A stretch of 64,000 nucleotides of DNA from Pelagibius sp. Alg239-R121 (GTDB taxonomy: Bacteria > Pseudomonadota > Alphaproteobacteria > Kiloniellales > Kiloniellaceae): the NCBI RefSeq assembly GCF_947331435.1, contig NZ_CAMZOF010000005.1, forward strand, positions 248,001-312,000. Reading direction: 5' to 3'. Both the position numbers and the translations under genes were made by a program. Of the stretch, positions 36,818 to 45,095 are shown piece by piece; the first letter of the stretch is position 1; each line of letters opens with the position of its first letter. The notes below the pieces were generated by a model. It saw nothing but the letters and a program-made list of their open reading frames with translations. It had not been told where the DNA came from and did no database searches.

Positions 36818-37151
36818 AACTGAAGATTTCTCCTGCTGGGCCAGCGATCGGTATGCGATCCCACGAGGGCCTGAGAATCGCGGCTCCTCTTATATAAGGC
36901 CAAGGCGGGTGAGAGAAGGGCGCTTTTTGGCTGCGCAGGCACTTCTGCCAAAACGCCAGCGAAAACCGGGAATGAAACTGCGGCAAAAGGTGGCATTCGC
37001 TGTGAAGTAATTGAACCCGCTGCCTTCACTGGTCATAGTGCTGATGGAACGCTGTCTGTGGCAAAGCGGATAACGTTTTTCTGCCAGCGTACATCTTGTA
37101 CGCAGCGGCGAACCGGATTCAACATCGTTTTTATTGCTGTGAGCCTGTGAC
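36818..37151. other. hldD-ubiK divergent gap
   Basis: 334 bp divergent promoter region. A perfect 17-bp dyad GCGTAC-atctt-GTACGC lies at 37087-37103, about 49 bp upstream of the ubiK ATG; it could be an operator. A short GC-rich stretch near 36905-36975 (GGCGCTTTTTGGCTGCG) has no clear coding potential. No repeats of the A/B family and no RNA gene seen. Confidence 0.4.
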
Positions 37152-37550
37152 ATGCAAACTCAGAACCGTTTTTTGGATGACCTCGCCCGTGTGACTTCCG
37201 GCGCAATGGGTGTCGCTGCCGGCGTACGGGGTGAAGTCGAGGCTCGTGTGCGCGAGCAGCTCGAACGCGTCTTGGCACAGATGGATCTTGTCCCGCGTGA
37301 AGAGTTTGAAGTTGTGAAGGCTATGGCTGCCAAAGCGCGCAGCGAACAGGAGGTGCTTAGCGAACGGTTGGCACAACTGGAAGCTTTGCTCGCTGAAAAA
37401 GAGATGACTTCCGGATCTGTTCGCCAAAAAAGTGCATCCTCTGCCAAGAAAGCTAAGCAGAAAGCCAAGCCGGGCGCTAAATCCACTCAAAAACCGGCTT
37501 CGAAGCCGACCGCGTCCGGAGATGGCGCCGTTACCTCAGAATCAGAATAG
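37152..37550 (+). CDS. ubiK: UbiK-family accessory factor for ubiquinone synthesis
   Basis: 132 residues. The N-terminal half matches the UbiK/YqiC (BMFP) family: FLDDLARVTSGAMGVAAGVRGEVEARVREQLERVLAQMD then EEFEVVKAMAAKARSEQEVLSERLAQLEALL, an amphipathic helix and a coiled coil. It helps the later Ubi hydroxylases. The C-terminal 40 residues are a Lys/Ala/Ser low-complexity tail (AKKAKQKAKPGAKST). The stop is followed at once by a DnaA box. Confidence 0.85.
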   Translation: MQTQNRFLDDLARVTSGAMGVAAGVRGEVEARVREQLERVLAQMDLVPREEFEVVKAMAAKARSEQEVLSERLAQLEALLAEKEMTSGSVRQKSASSAKKAKQKAKPGAKSTQKPASKPTASGDGAVTSESE

Positions 37551-37559
37551 TTATCCACA
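37551..37559 (+). promoter_or_regulatory. Perfect DnaA box after ubiK
   Basis: TTATCCACA, the consensus DnaA box, begins directly after the ubiK stop. It is isolated, so it could be chance or a minor DnaA-titration site; an origin needs clusters, and none is seen here. The gap runs to 37739. Confidence 0.4.
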
Positions 37560-37739
37560 GAAGTATCGCATGTAATCGCTGACGAGGCCGACTCAGCTAT
37601 TGCGCCGCTGAATCGAAGATGGCACGCTACATTTGGTAGTTTGCAGTCGCGCTTTAACCATATTTCGGTAACAGACGTGTAATGCGGTCTACCTCTGGAC
37701 GGCAGATAGCCGCCACATCAGCTAGGGGACTGCATTGCA

Positions 37740-38240
37740 ATGGACACGCATACGACTGTAATTGGTAGTTCTCACAATCCTCTCGATATTCTCGAGGAAC
37801 TGGTCATTGCGAATGACTGGAGCTTCGATCGCCATAATGATTCAGAGCTTACCGTCGAGGTGGCAGGGCGCTGGTGCGACTATCACATGTATTTTGTGTG
37901 GCAGCACGAGGTCAGCGCCGTGATTTTTACCTGCCAGTTCGATCTGCGGGTGCCGGACACCAAGCGGTCTGCGGTCTACGAGTTGATCGGTTCCGTGAAC
38001 GAAAAGCTCTGGCTGGGGCATTTCGACCTGCTCTCCGACGATGGCACGGCAATGTTCCGTCATACTGTTCCACTGCGTGGCCTCCAGGCGGCAAGCGTCG
38101 AGCAGCTGGAAGATCTGGTCGATACCGCAGTTGTCGAATGCGAGCGTTTCTACCCGGCTATCCAGATGGTCGTGTGGGGCGGGCAATCGGTTCAGAATGC
38201 CTTGGCGGCGGCCTTGATGGAAACGGTTGGCGAAGCCTAA
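37740..38240 (+). CDS. YbjN-domain protein
   Basis: 166 residues with a T3SS-chaperone-like YbjN fold: LDILEELVIANDWSFDRHNDSELTVEVAGRW, VIFTCQFDLRVPDTKRSAVYELIG, NEKLWLGHFDLLSDDG and HTVPLRG. YbjN proteins are linked to stress and motility in enterobacteria, and the alphaproteobacterial homologue often precedes proC. Function here inferred from that order only. Confidence 0.85.
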   Translation: MDTHTTVIGSSHNPLDILEELVIANDWSFDRHNDSELTVEVAGRWCDYHMYFVWQHEVSAVIFTCQFDLRVPDTKRSAVYELIGSVNEKLWLGHFDLLSDDGTAMFRHTVPLRGLQAASVEQLEDLVDTAVVECERFYPAIQMVVWGGQSVQNALAAALMETVGEA

Positions 38241-38339
38241 TCTGTACGACAGCCAGACGGTATCTCAGGTTCTTCTCTCAAGAGATGGGCTTGCGCTGTC
38301 CATACAAAGTCCGAAATCTACGGCTTAAGAGCGTAAATT

Positions 38340-39173
38340 ATGCAAATTGACGGATCCCTGCTGCTGGTTGGATGCGGCAAAATGGGCGGCGCATTGCTCG
38401 AGGGTTGGTTGTCTCAAGGTGTTAAGCCCGAGGCAGTCACGATCATCGAGCCTTTTGAATCCAGCTTTCTCGAACAACTGCGCGCACGTGGCGTGACGGC
38501 TATCAGTGTGGTGTCGGATCTGGTGGCGGATTACGACCCTGCCGTTGTTGTATTGGCAATCAAGCCACAGATGATGGACGGTACGATCAGGGAATACCGG
38601 ACATTGTCTAATCCCGGCACCGTGTTTCTCTCAATAGCCGCAGGTAAGACAATCGATTACTTCCAGGCGGCCCTGGGCGATGACAGCGCTATCGTTCGTG
38701 CGATGCCTAATACCCCGGCCGCGGTAAGCCGCGGGATGACCGTGCTCTGCGCCAACGCCTCCGCTTCCGCGATGCAGAAGAAAACCTGCAGTCAGCTTCT
38801 TTCCACGGTTGGCGAGACTGCATGGGTTGAGGACGAAGGGCTGCTCGATGCTGTGACTGCCGTCTCCGGTGGCGGGCCGGCTTATGTTTTTTTATTGATC
38901 GAATGTCTGGCTCAGGCCGCCATAGATGCGGGGCTGCCGGACGACCTGGCACAACGGCTCGCCCGCGTGACGGTGGCCGGTTCGGGCGAGCTGGTTTATC
39001 AGGCCAGCGAGTCCCCGAGCCAACTGCGAAAAAACGTTACCAGCCCTGCCGGGACCACTTTGGAGGCTCTCAACGTCCTAATGGCGGCAGATGGACTGCA
39101 ACCCCTCATGACCCGCGCCATTGCGGCGGCTACACAGCGTAGTCGGGAGCTTGGACGCCAAGATCCCACCTGA
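38340..39173 (+). CDS. proC: Pyrroline-5-carboxylate reductase
   Basis: 277 residues. Last step of proline synthesis, NAD(P)H-dependent. LLVGCGKMGGALLEGW (nucleotide fold), VRAMPNTPAAV and the signature ALPxx-type DAVTAVSGGGPAYVFLLIE; the C-terminal SPAGTTLEALNVLM completes it. It follows the YbjN gene by 99 bp. Likely monocistronic or with YbaK. Confidence 0.95.
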   Translation: MQIDGSLLLVGCGKMGGALLEGWLSQGVKPEAVTIIEPFESSFLEQLRARGVTAISVVSDLVADYDPAVVVLAIKPQMMDGTIREYRTLSNPGTVFLSIAAGKTIDYFQAALGDDSAIVRAMPNTPAAVSRGMTVLCANASASAMQKKTCSQLLSTVGETAWVEDEGLLDAVTAVSGGGPAYVFLLIECLAQAAIDAGLPDDLAQRLARVTVAGSGELVYQASESPSQLRKNVTSPAGTTLEALNVLMAADGLQPLMTRAIAAATQRSRELGRQDPT

Positions 39174-39221
39174 GGCACCCTCTGAAACCGCGCTCCAATC
39201 CTATCGTTAAAGGAGCTGTAA

Positions 39222-39701
39222 ATGGAGTTGAAAGCCAGTTCCCGCCGCGTGCAGGAAGCTCTTGGCACATCGGGGGCAGACTTTGAGGTTCGCGTGTTTC
39301 CCGAAGGTACTCGGACAGCGGCCGAAGCTGCTGAGGCGATCGGCTGTGAAGTGGCGCAGATTGCCAAGTCGCTGATTTTCCGGGCGAAGGAGAGCAATCG
39401 ATCGATTCTTGTGATTGCCAGTGGTGCCAACCGCGTTGACGAAAAACGGCTTGCGGCGTTGTTGGGAGAAAAGATCGGGCGGGCGGATCCGGATTTTGTT
39501 CGGGAAAAGACGGGTTTTGCGATCGGGGGCGTTCCTCCCGTCGCACATCGGGAGGCGCCGGTCACCTTTATCGATCGGGATATTCTCAACTATGATTCGA
39601 TCTGGGCGGCGGCCGGCACACCGAACGCGGTTTTTCCGTTAAAATCCGCGCAATTGGCGGGGCTGACAGGTGGAACGATCGTCGATATCAAGAAAGAGTA
39701 G
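39222..39701 (+). CDS. YbaK/EbsC family aminoacyl-tRNA deacylase
   Basis: 159 residues. The editing fold of YbaK/EbsC: AQIAKSLIFRAKESNRSILVIASGANRVD, LAALLGEKIGRADPDFVREKTGFAIGGVPPVAH and DRDILNYDSIWAAAGTPNAVFPL. It is nearer the EbsC/ProX-like group than true Cys-tRNA(Pro) YbaK by its length. An AGGAGCTG upstream supports the start. Downstream of proC (48 bp). Confidence 0.9.
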   Translation: MELKASSRRVQEALGTSGADFEVRVFPEGTRTAAEAAEAIGCEVAQIAKSLIFRAKESNRSILVIASGANRVDEKRLAALLGEKIGRADPDFVREKTGFAIGGVPPVAHREAPVTFIDRDILNYDSIWAAAGTPNAVFPLKSAQLAGLTGGTIVDIKKE

Positions 39702-39853
39702 TGTTAAGCTGAGGTTTGTTGTCGCGATGAGCGCAAAAAACAAGAATTTGCCGATACTGCGCTCGAAACTCATTATGATCGAAACCAGATAGATAGGATG
39801 CCTGCTCCTGGCCGGAGTGATTAACTGCAGGCACAGGGTTATCGGAGGATACG

Positions 39854-40450
39854 ATGGTAAAGAAGGCGGATATTCCCCAACATGTTATCGATACTGCGAT
39901 GGACCTGGCGCGTGAGAAGGGTTGGCGCGAACTGTCGCTGACGGATATTGCCGAAGCAGCCAAGCTCCCGTTGTCCCAAGTCTATGATGTTTATCCTTCA
40001 AAGCAGGCCATTCTGAAGGGGTTTGCCAGGATGATCGACACCAAAGTCATTGCCGAAGAAGACAGCGATACTGGTAATGAACCGGCGAAGGATCGCCTGT
40101 TCGATATCATCATGCGCCGCTTGGATGCACTCGGTCCTTATAAGGATGCGCTGGCAGCAATCGCACATGATCAAGGCAGAGACCCGCTTGCCGCTGCTTG
40201 TAGTGCTCGCCGCCTGCACCGTTCTATGGCTTGCATGCTAGAGGCGGCCCAGCTATCGGCCGGCGGCGTCCGTGGGATGGTTCGGGTCAAGGCGCTCGCG
40301 GGCGTTTATCTTGCAACCCTGCGGGTCTGGTTCAAGGACGATGCTGAGGATCTGCCGAAGACCATGGCCTCGCTGGACCGTTACCTTACCCGCATTGACG
40401 GCTGTGCCCGCCGTTTCGCGAAAAAACGGCCGGAAGCTGCCGCAGCCTGA
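39854..40450 (+). CDS. TetR-family regulator adjacent to phasin gene
   Basis: 198 residues. An N-terminal TetR helix-turn-helix (AMDLAREKGWRELSLTDIAEAAKLPLSQVYDVYPSKQAILKGF, about 16-57) and a helical ligand domain ending in a basic tail (RRFAKKRPEAAAA). It precedes phasin by 207 bp and may regulate PHA or fatty-acid functions, but the palindromes near phaP resemble PhaR sites rather than TetR sites. GGAGGATACG precedes the ATG. Confidence 0.75.
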   Translation: MVKKADIPQHVIDTAMDLAREKGWRELSLTDIAEAAKLPLSQVYDVYPSKQAILKGFARMIDTKVIAEEDSDTGNEPAKDRLFDIIMRRLDALGPYKDALAAIAHDQGRDPLAAACSARRLHRSMACMLEAAQLSAGGVRGMVRVKALAGVYLATLRVWFKDDAEDLPKTMASLDRYLTRIDGCARRFAKKRPEAAAA

Positions 40451-40546
40451 CAGGTGGCCTTACGAGTGGGTTGCGAGGCGATCGGACCGATTCCACCCAA
40501 TCGGAGCGGACGGCCCTGACTTCGATGCGATTGAGTAATACAATTA

Positions 40547-40561
40547 TGTTGCACTGCAACA
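40547..40561. promoter_or_regulatory. Upstream PhaR-like palindrome of phaP
   Basis: TGTTGCA-C-TGCAACA: perfect 7-bp arms and the core TGC-N3-GCA, typical of PhaR operators in alphaproteobacteria. It lies just upstream of the phaP -35. PhaR represses phasin genes until PHA granules sequester it; binding here is inferred. Confidence 0.6.
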
Positions 40562-40567
40562 AAATGC

Positions 40568-40595
40568 TTGACGTCAGAAATTTTGCGCTTATATT
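40568..40595 (+). promoter_or_regulatory. Sigma-70 type promoter of phaP
   Basis: -35 TTGACG (40568-40573), 16-bp spacer, -10 TATATT (40590-40595). Transcription would start near 40602. It sits between the two PhaR-like palindromes, so repressor bound at either could block it. Confidence 0.6.
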
Positions 40596-40612
40596 CCGGT
40601 CATCAGAGACAT

Positions 40613-40627
40613 TTGTGCAGTGCACAA
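40613..40627. promoter_or_regulatory. Downstream PhaR-like palindrome of phaP
   Basis: TTGTGC-AGT-GCACAA, perfect 6-bp arms around TGC-AGT-GCA, lying just after the predicted transcription start and 30 bp before the phaP ATG. Pairs with 40547-40561. Binding is inferred. Confidence 0.55.
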
Positions 40628-40657
40628 TATCACAATCTATGAAAAGGAATTGGGTCA

Positions 40658-41155
40658 ATGGCCAATGCTGCAAAAACGGGGAACCCGTTCCTCGATGGAG
40701 ATTTTAACGCCTTCATGGACGTTTCCAAGTTCGCAAAACAGTTCGAGGTTCCGGATCTTTCTAAGCTGACCGAGCAGTTCGCCGTCCCCGGCGTTGACAC
40801 TGCTGCGATCATGGAAAGCCAGAAGCGCAACATGGAAGCCATCGTTCAGGCCAACCGGCTTTCATTCGAAGGTTCGCAGGCGCTGATGCACCGCCAGGGC
40901 GAGATTGTCCGTCAGGCAGTGGAAGAGGCTTCCCGCGCCGTTCAGTCTCTCTCGACTGCCGGCACTGCTGACGAAGTTATGTCCAAGCAGGCTGAGCTGG
41001 TTAAAGAGGCGTTTGAGCGCACGCTTTCCAACGTTCGCGAACTTGCAGAGATGGGCGCGAAGTCGAATCAGGAAGCTGTAGAAGTTTTGAACCAGCGCGT
41101 TTCGGACTCGCTCGAAGAGCTGAAATCGCAGATCAAGGCAACGAAAAAGAAGTAA
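40658..41155 (+). CDS. phaP: Phasin family protein
   Basis: 165 residues, almost wholly helical amphipathic: FMDVSKFAKQFEVPDLSKLTEQF, KRNMEAIVQANRLSFEGSQALM, and coiled heptads to the basic end ATKKK. Phasins coat PHA granules and set their size. No signal peptide. AAAAGGAATTGGG precedes the ATG. The flanking PhaR-like palindromes and a strong terminator mark a single-gene unit. Confidence 0.9.
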   Translation: MANAAKTGNPFLDGDFNAFMDVSKFAKQFEVPDLSKLTEQFAVPGVDTAAIMESQKRNMEAIVQANRLSFEGSQALMHRQGEIVRQAVEEASRAVQSLSTAGTADEVMSKQAELVKEAFERTLSNVRELAEMGAKSNQEAVEVLNQRVSDSLEELKSQIKATKKK

Positions 41156-41194
41156 GCTCCACTTTACGTCTTTTATTCGCTTTTGATTGAACAG

Positions 41195-41221
41195 GGGTCG
41201 CTATTTCAAGCGGCCCTTTTT
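41195..41221 (+). terminator. Terminator of phaP
   Basis: Stem GGGTCGC / GCGGCCC (one T-G pair) around the 8-base loop tatttcaa, followed by TTTTT, 40 bp after the phaP stop. A good intrinsic terminator. Confidence 0.85.
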
Positions 41222-41552
41222 CATTGCCTAATCTCCAAATACTTCGAAGTCGCGGCTGGTTCTCGTGCGAGCTGTGAAGCCGCCGCAGCGAGCTCTGCCG
41301 TTATCAAGGGCCGCAGCGCTCCGCCGGCTTCTCTTTAGTTTTCACTCCAGCTTCTACTGCTCGCTTCGCAGCAACTTGTCGTGCGCGCCGCTGTGGTGTT
41401 AGCGTCGCATCCCGGTCCGAATGGGGATCGGAGGGTGATCGTTCTTGACCGGAAAGGATGGGGCGAGTCGTTTTCTCTATCACTTTAAATTAAAGACTGG
41501 TGCCGGCTTTCTCTGGCCCAAAAAAATTGATCAAATTTTGGGAGATTTAGCG
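41222..41552. other. Gap between phaP terminator and csaA
   Basis: 331 bp. It holds one half of repeat unit A at about 41433-41453 (AGGGTGATCGTTCTTGACCGG). An open frame from 41445 joins csaA but contains no family residues, so I read it as untranslated leader. No RNA gene or promoter is clear. Confidence 0.4.
41433..41453. repeat. Half copy of repeat unit A
   Basis: AGGGTGATCGTTCTTGACCGG matches the outer and inner left arm of unit A; the matching right arm is not recognisable. A likely decayed or truncated copy, about 100 bp upstream of the csaA start. Confidence 0.35.
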
Positions 41553-41918
41553 ATGTCCGGTGGAGATACTACAGTCGAGGACAAAGTACTCGGCTATGAC
41601 GAATTCTTGAGGGTTGATGTTCGCGTCGGCACTGTCATCAAAGCAGAGGAATATCCCGAAGCCCGTCGGCCAGCTTTTAAGCTCCTCGTGGATTTCGGCC
41701 CCCAGGTTGGAATCAAGAAAACCTCTGCGCAAATTACGGTTCACTATAGTTTGGAAAGCCTGCCCGGTCGGCAGGTGGCAGCCGTCGTCAACTTTCCGCC
41801 AAAGCAGATCGGCAAGTTCATGTCGGAAGTTTTAGTTCTCGGTTTTCCCGATGAAAACGGTGATATCGTGTTGCTCGAACCTGACCGAATCATTCCAAAC
41901 GGCGGCCGAATGTCTTGA
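41553..41918 (+). CDS. csaA: CsaA-type tRNA-binding protein
   Basis: 121 residues with an OB-fold tRNA-binding domain: FLRVDVRVGTVIKAEEYPEARRPAFKLLVDFG, GIKKTSAQIT, GRQVAAVVNFPPKQIG and the C-terminal SEVLVLGFPD with PNGGRMS. Named as a chaperone in Bacillus; tRNA binding is the better-supported property. The start at 41553 (MSGGDTTVEDK) has GGGAG upstream and matches family length; the open frame runs 108 bp further upstream without conservation. Confidence 0.9.
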   Translation: MSGGDTTVEDKVLGYDEFLRVDVRVGTVIKAEEYPEARRPAFKLLVDFGPQVGIKKTSAQITVHYSLESLPGRQVAAVVNFPPKQIGKFMSEVLVLGFPDENGDIVLLEPDRIIPNGGRMS

Positions 41919-42285
41919 AGTTTCTGCTGTGACAATGCTGTCAGCGGTTGAGAATTCTTGCTCTAGCTGCAATGACATAAAATTACCACTGCTGGAATCG
42001 CCGCTCACCTTGTAAGTAACAGGCACTCTTCTATCTATTGTATGTTTCCAATATGCGTGAGCAGACGCTTTCTTCTTTTGGCCTTATTGGATCTTTCGTT
42101 CAAGAATTTGAAAATACCATTATCTTTTTACATGACTAAGGATCAGTTGTCGGATATATTGCGGGCGATTTTTGTTGTGCTTAGATAAAATTGGTTTTTG
42201 TTATAATTACCTCATTGAGCCGACACTCTCGCCTTTGGTGCGTTACTGAAATCACTGGCGTCAATACTGTATTCGGGAGACTTGA
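41919..42285. other. AT-rich leader upstream of mucR
   Basis: 367 bp, clearly more AT-rich than the flanks (for example GTTTTTGTTATAATTACC at 42193-42210, with a TATAAT -10 at 42202-42207). MucR proteins bind AT-rich DNA with T-A steps, so autoregulation is possible. No open reading frame that I can support. Confidence 0.4.
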
Positions 42286-42720
42286 ATGTCTGAAACTGCG
42301 GAAAAGCCTGAACTGCTTAGGTTAACTGCGCATATTGTGCAGTCTTATGTGGGCAACAATAGTGTCGGAAAAAGCGAACTGCCAGCTTTGATCACGAGTG
42401 TGTTTGACACCTTAAGTGGTACCGGCGTGGAACCTGAGCCGGAGCGTCTGAAGCCAGCTGTTTCAATTAAGCGGTCGATACAGCCTGACTTTATTGTTTG
42501 CTTGGAAGACGGCAAGAAGCTGAAGATGCTGAAGCGGCACTTGAGTACGGCGTACGGAATGACTCCCGAAGAGTATCGCGAACGCTGGAATCTTCCGGCC
42601 GACTATCCGATGGTCGCACCGAACTATGCAAAGCGACGCAGTAATCTGGCGAAAGAGATTGGTCTCGGCCAGAGCAATAAACGCTCGCGTAAAACAAAAT
42701 CCAAAACCGCAAAGCGGTAG
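42286..42720 (+). CDS. mucR: MucR/Ros family transcriptional regulator
   Basis: 144 residues. Family core: VSIKRSIQPDFIVCLEDGKKLKMLKRHLSTAYGMTPEEYRERWNLPADYPMVAPNYA. MucR proteins control exopolysaccharide, motility and cell-cycle genes as H-NS-like silencers. In the zinc finger region the ligands read Cys72, Asp75, His85, Tyr90: the second Cys is Asp and the last His is Tyr, so the metal site may be weak or absent, as in some Ml proteins of Mesorhizobium. The tail is Lys/Arg-rich. Confidence 0.9.
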   Translation: MSETAEKPELLRLTAHIVQSYVGNNSVGKSELPALITSVFDTLSGTGVEPEPERLKPAVSIKRSIQPDFIVCLEDGKKLKMLKRHLSTAYGMTPEEYRERWNLPADYPMVAPNYAKRRSNLAKEIGLGQSNKRSRKTKSKTAKR

Positions 42721-43169
42721 AACAGTTGCGCCAACAATTCCGTTATACCAGTAGTTACGAGCGCTCCTTGGGTCGGCACATTGCGGGCTTGGCGGTTCGT
42801 CTACTGAATACAGGGAAGACGCAGCAGCTTATGCCTAACTAGCGCGCGTGCAGCATTGCGATTTGCGCAGCTGCACAAAAGCCAAGTGAGTTGAAGCGAC
42901 CGCGATACCGGCGCTTCGCGACTCCCACATCGAGATATACTATTCCTTGAGCGTAAATCGTACTTCGCCTTCCTGAAGGAGCGGTCGATTCACGCTCTTG
43001 GTCGTTTCATCCAAGTGTCGTCGTGCTCGTTTCCATAAGCTTATGGGACTCTTCGGTGCATCAGGTACAGCGCACAATGGACGAGATTGGTTACGTGGTT
43101 CGGATGACATGAAACGCCCCGTCATGGCATTATCGCTGGTGGATTTGACCATGTTGGAGCAGGTCGAGG
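42721..43169. other. Gap between mucR and the 43170 gene
   Basis: 449 bp with a repeat A unit at 42979-43029 and a possible degenerate B unit (about 42917-42970, GCGTAAATCGTACTTCGCC). I see no coding sequence, tRNA or terminator that I can defend. Confidence 0.4.
42979..43029. repeat. Repeat unit A
   Basis: GAGCGGTCGATTCACGCTCTTGG... with GTCGTTTCATCCAAG, then CGTCGTGCTCG: the same two-arm layout as the other unit A copies. Moderately diverged. It lies 141 bp upstream of the 43170 gene. Confidence 0.55.
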
Positions 43170-43586
43170 ATGTTTTCGTTTTTCGCTGAGATGTTCGGAA
43201 AAAGCCGTGAAGTGAGGTCGCTTGAGCGTCATCTGAGTCAAAGAGGTGTCAATCCACGGGCAGTAAACGACGCGACCAAGTTTACGATCAACAAGTGGAT
43301 TCGCGAAACCATGGTGACTGTGGAGGCTTCAAATGATCCTGAAGAGCGAAACAGACAACGCGCGGACTTGCAGATTTCGGCTGCGGATCTACTGGCGTTT
43401 TGTGTTCTCGGAAATGAAGACTTCATCGAGGCAAACTCTGCAGAATTGGCCAGGTCTCAATACTCGCGAATTACCGCCGCCACCGAGGGGAGCAACGACT
43501 TCGACGCGGGCATTGTCATGCTGACGATTCACGCTGGTATCGCTCATCCAGAAATTGCCGAAAGCGTAGAGATCGAAAGCGAGTGA
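43170..43586 (+). CDS. Hypothetical protein (138 aa)
   Basis: Starts MFSFFAEMFGKSREVRSLERHLSQRG; the rest is mostly helical and charged (ATKFTINKWIRETMVTVEASND, ADLLAFCVLGNEDFIEANSAEL, GIVMLTIHAGIAHPEIAESVEIESE). No signal peptide or membrane helix; I recognise no family. The start ATG has GGTCGAGGATG nearby. It is the last plus-strand gene before the minus-strand two-component genes and ends 60 bp from the kinase stop. Confidence 0.6.
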   Translation: MFSFFAEMFGKSREVRSLERHLSQRGVNPRAVNDATKFTINKWIRETMVTVEASNDPEERNRQRADLQISAADLLAFCVLGNEDFIEANSAELARSQYSRITAATEGSNDFDAGIVMLTIHAGIAHPEIAESVEIESE

Positions 43587-43646
43587 CGAGCTTGCGGCTT
43601 CGGACACATGGGGCGGTAACTCGGGCGGACTCTGGCAGATCGTAAC

Positions 43647-45038
43647 CTAAAGCGGCAGGCGAACTCGGGCGCGCAAACCTCCGCCTGGCGCGTCGTCGAG
43701 GCTTAATTCGCCTCCGTGACTGTGGATGACGTCGCGGGCGATCGTGAGACCCAAGCCGATCCCGCCCGTTGCCTGATTTCGTGACTGATCGAGTCTAAAG
43801 AAGGGCTTGAAAACGTCCTTGCGCCGCTCTGGCGGGATACCGGGGCCGTCGTCGTCTACCGTGATTTCTACTGCTTGGTCGCGCTGCCCCGCACGCACGG
43901 ACACGTGCTTGCCGTATCGTTGGGCGTTGACCAGAAGATTGGCAAAGCAGCGTCTCGTGGCTTCCCGGCGCAACGGTAGAACGACGTCCTGTTCAGTGTG
44001 TAGGTCGATAATCCCGCCGTCCCGACTTGTCTGTGTCACGACTTCACGCAGCAAGGTCATGATTTCTGTTGATTGAGGCTGCTCCGTCCCTTCACCCCGG
44101 GCAAAAGCGAGATAGCCCTCAATCATGCGCTCCATTTCCGTGACGTCGGACTTCAGGTCTTCCACTTCACCTGACTGGTCGAACATCGCCAATTGTAGTT
44201 TCATTCGGGTCAATGGCGTCCGCAGATCATGGCTGACTCCGGACAGCATGTCGGTGCGTTGCTGAACCTGTCGTTTAATTCGCGATCGCATTTGGAGAAA
44301 AGCGGCCGATGCCTGCCGGACTTCTGCGGCACCTTCCGGTTTAAAGCCCTCGACGTCGCGGCCCTTGCCGAAGCTTTCGGCGGCCTGCGCCAATCGCTGG
44401 ATGGGCGTCACCTGTTTGCGCATGAAAAAGACAGCGACACCGAACAGGATGACCGACGTCCCGACCATCCACATGATGAATATATAAGTAGTGGAGGAAA
44501 AAAGTCGTTTGCGGGGTACAAGTACGCGAAGGACGCCATCCGGCAGCTGCACATCGATTTTGACCCGTTCCTCCAGAGAGACCGTATCGATGACAAATGG
44601 GTACCCGAACCTGTCTTCGAGGGCTTCACTGAGCTTTCGGTTTAGAACACCGTAGCTGGGCGACTTCGCGTCACCAGGAAGAAAAGCGCCCTTTTCAAGT
44701 TCGATTTCAAGCGCGAACGAGCGGCGGGCGAGTCGAAAGGCGCGTGCACGCTGCACGTCGCCCGAGTCGCGCTGGATTAGCTCGATTACCACTGCAATAT
44801 CGCCGGCGAGGCCTTGGGATAGGCGTTTGGTGATCGTATCGTAGTGGCGGTCGTAGAATACCCAGGTGGAAACGACCTGCAGCAGGACAAGAGGCGTGAC
44901 GATAATCAGAAGTGAACGGCTTAGCAGCGTGCGCGGAATGATCCGCTTGAACGACGAAGACTTTGCCGCGGCCGTGCTCTTGTCGCCCGGTTGATCGTCA
45001 GTAATATCGCTGTTGGCTACGTTTGCTTGAGAAGCCAT
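43647..45038 (-). CDS. EnvZ/RstB-like sensor histidine kinase
   Basis: 463 residues. TM1 about 43-62, a periplasmic sensor about 63-183, TM2 about 184-206, HAMP about 207-260, then HisKA with GVSHDLRTPLTR (phospho-acceptor His270) and HATPase_c (CFANLLVNAQRYG, DDDGPGIPPE, GGIGLGLTI). The HDLRTPLTR H-box is the EnvZ type. It is 57 bp downstream of the OmpR-like gene on the same strand and is its cognate kinase. The signal sensed is unknown. Confidence 0.93.
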   Translation of the reverse strand: MASQANVANSDITDDQPGDKSTAAAKSSSFKRIIPRTLLSRSLLIIVTPLVLLQVVSTWVFYDRHYDTITKRLSQGLAGDIAVVIELIQRDSGDVQRARAFRLARRSFALEIELEKGAFLPGDAKSPSYGVLNRKLSEALEDRFGYPFVIDTVSLEERVKIDVQLPDGVLRVLVPRKRLFSSTTYIFIMWMVGTSVILFGVAVFFMRKQVTPIQRLAQAAESFGKGRDVEGFKPEGAAEVRQASAAFLQMRSRIKRQVQQRTDMLSGVSHDLRTPLTRMKLQLAMFDQSGEVEDLKSDVTEMERMIEGYLAFARGEGTEQPQSTEIMTLLREVVTQTSRDGGIIDLHTEQDVVLPLRREATRRCFANLLVNAQRYGKHVSVRAGQRDQAVEITVDDDGPGIPPERRKDVFKPFFRLDQSRNQATGGIGLGLTIARDVIHSHGGELSLDDAPGGGLRARVRLPL

Positions 45039-45095
45039 TTTTCATCCAATGTCATCGCTTGACGCCGGGTCTGGCATGCGAAGGTTCATATACAA

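Noticed and set aside
37551-37559. Replication origin at the ubiK DnaA box
   Set aside because: A single perfect DnaA box without AT-rich DNA or further boxes is not enough.
41445-41552. 36-codon N-terminal extension of csaA
   Set aside because: Not conserved in CsaA, contains half of a repeat unit, and a better ATG with GGGAG lies at 41553.
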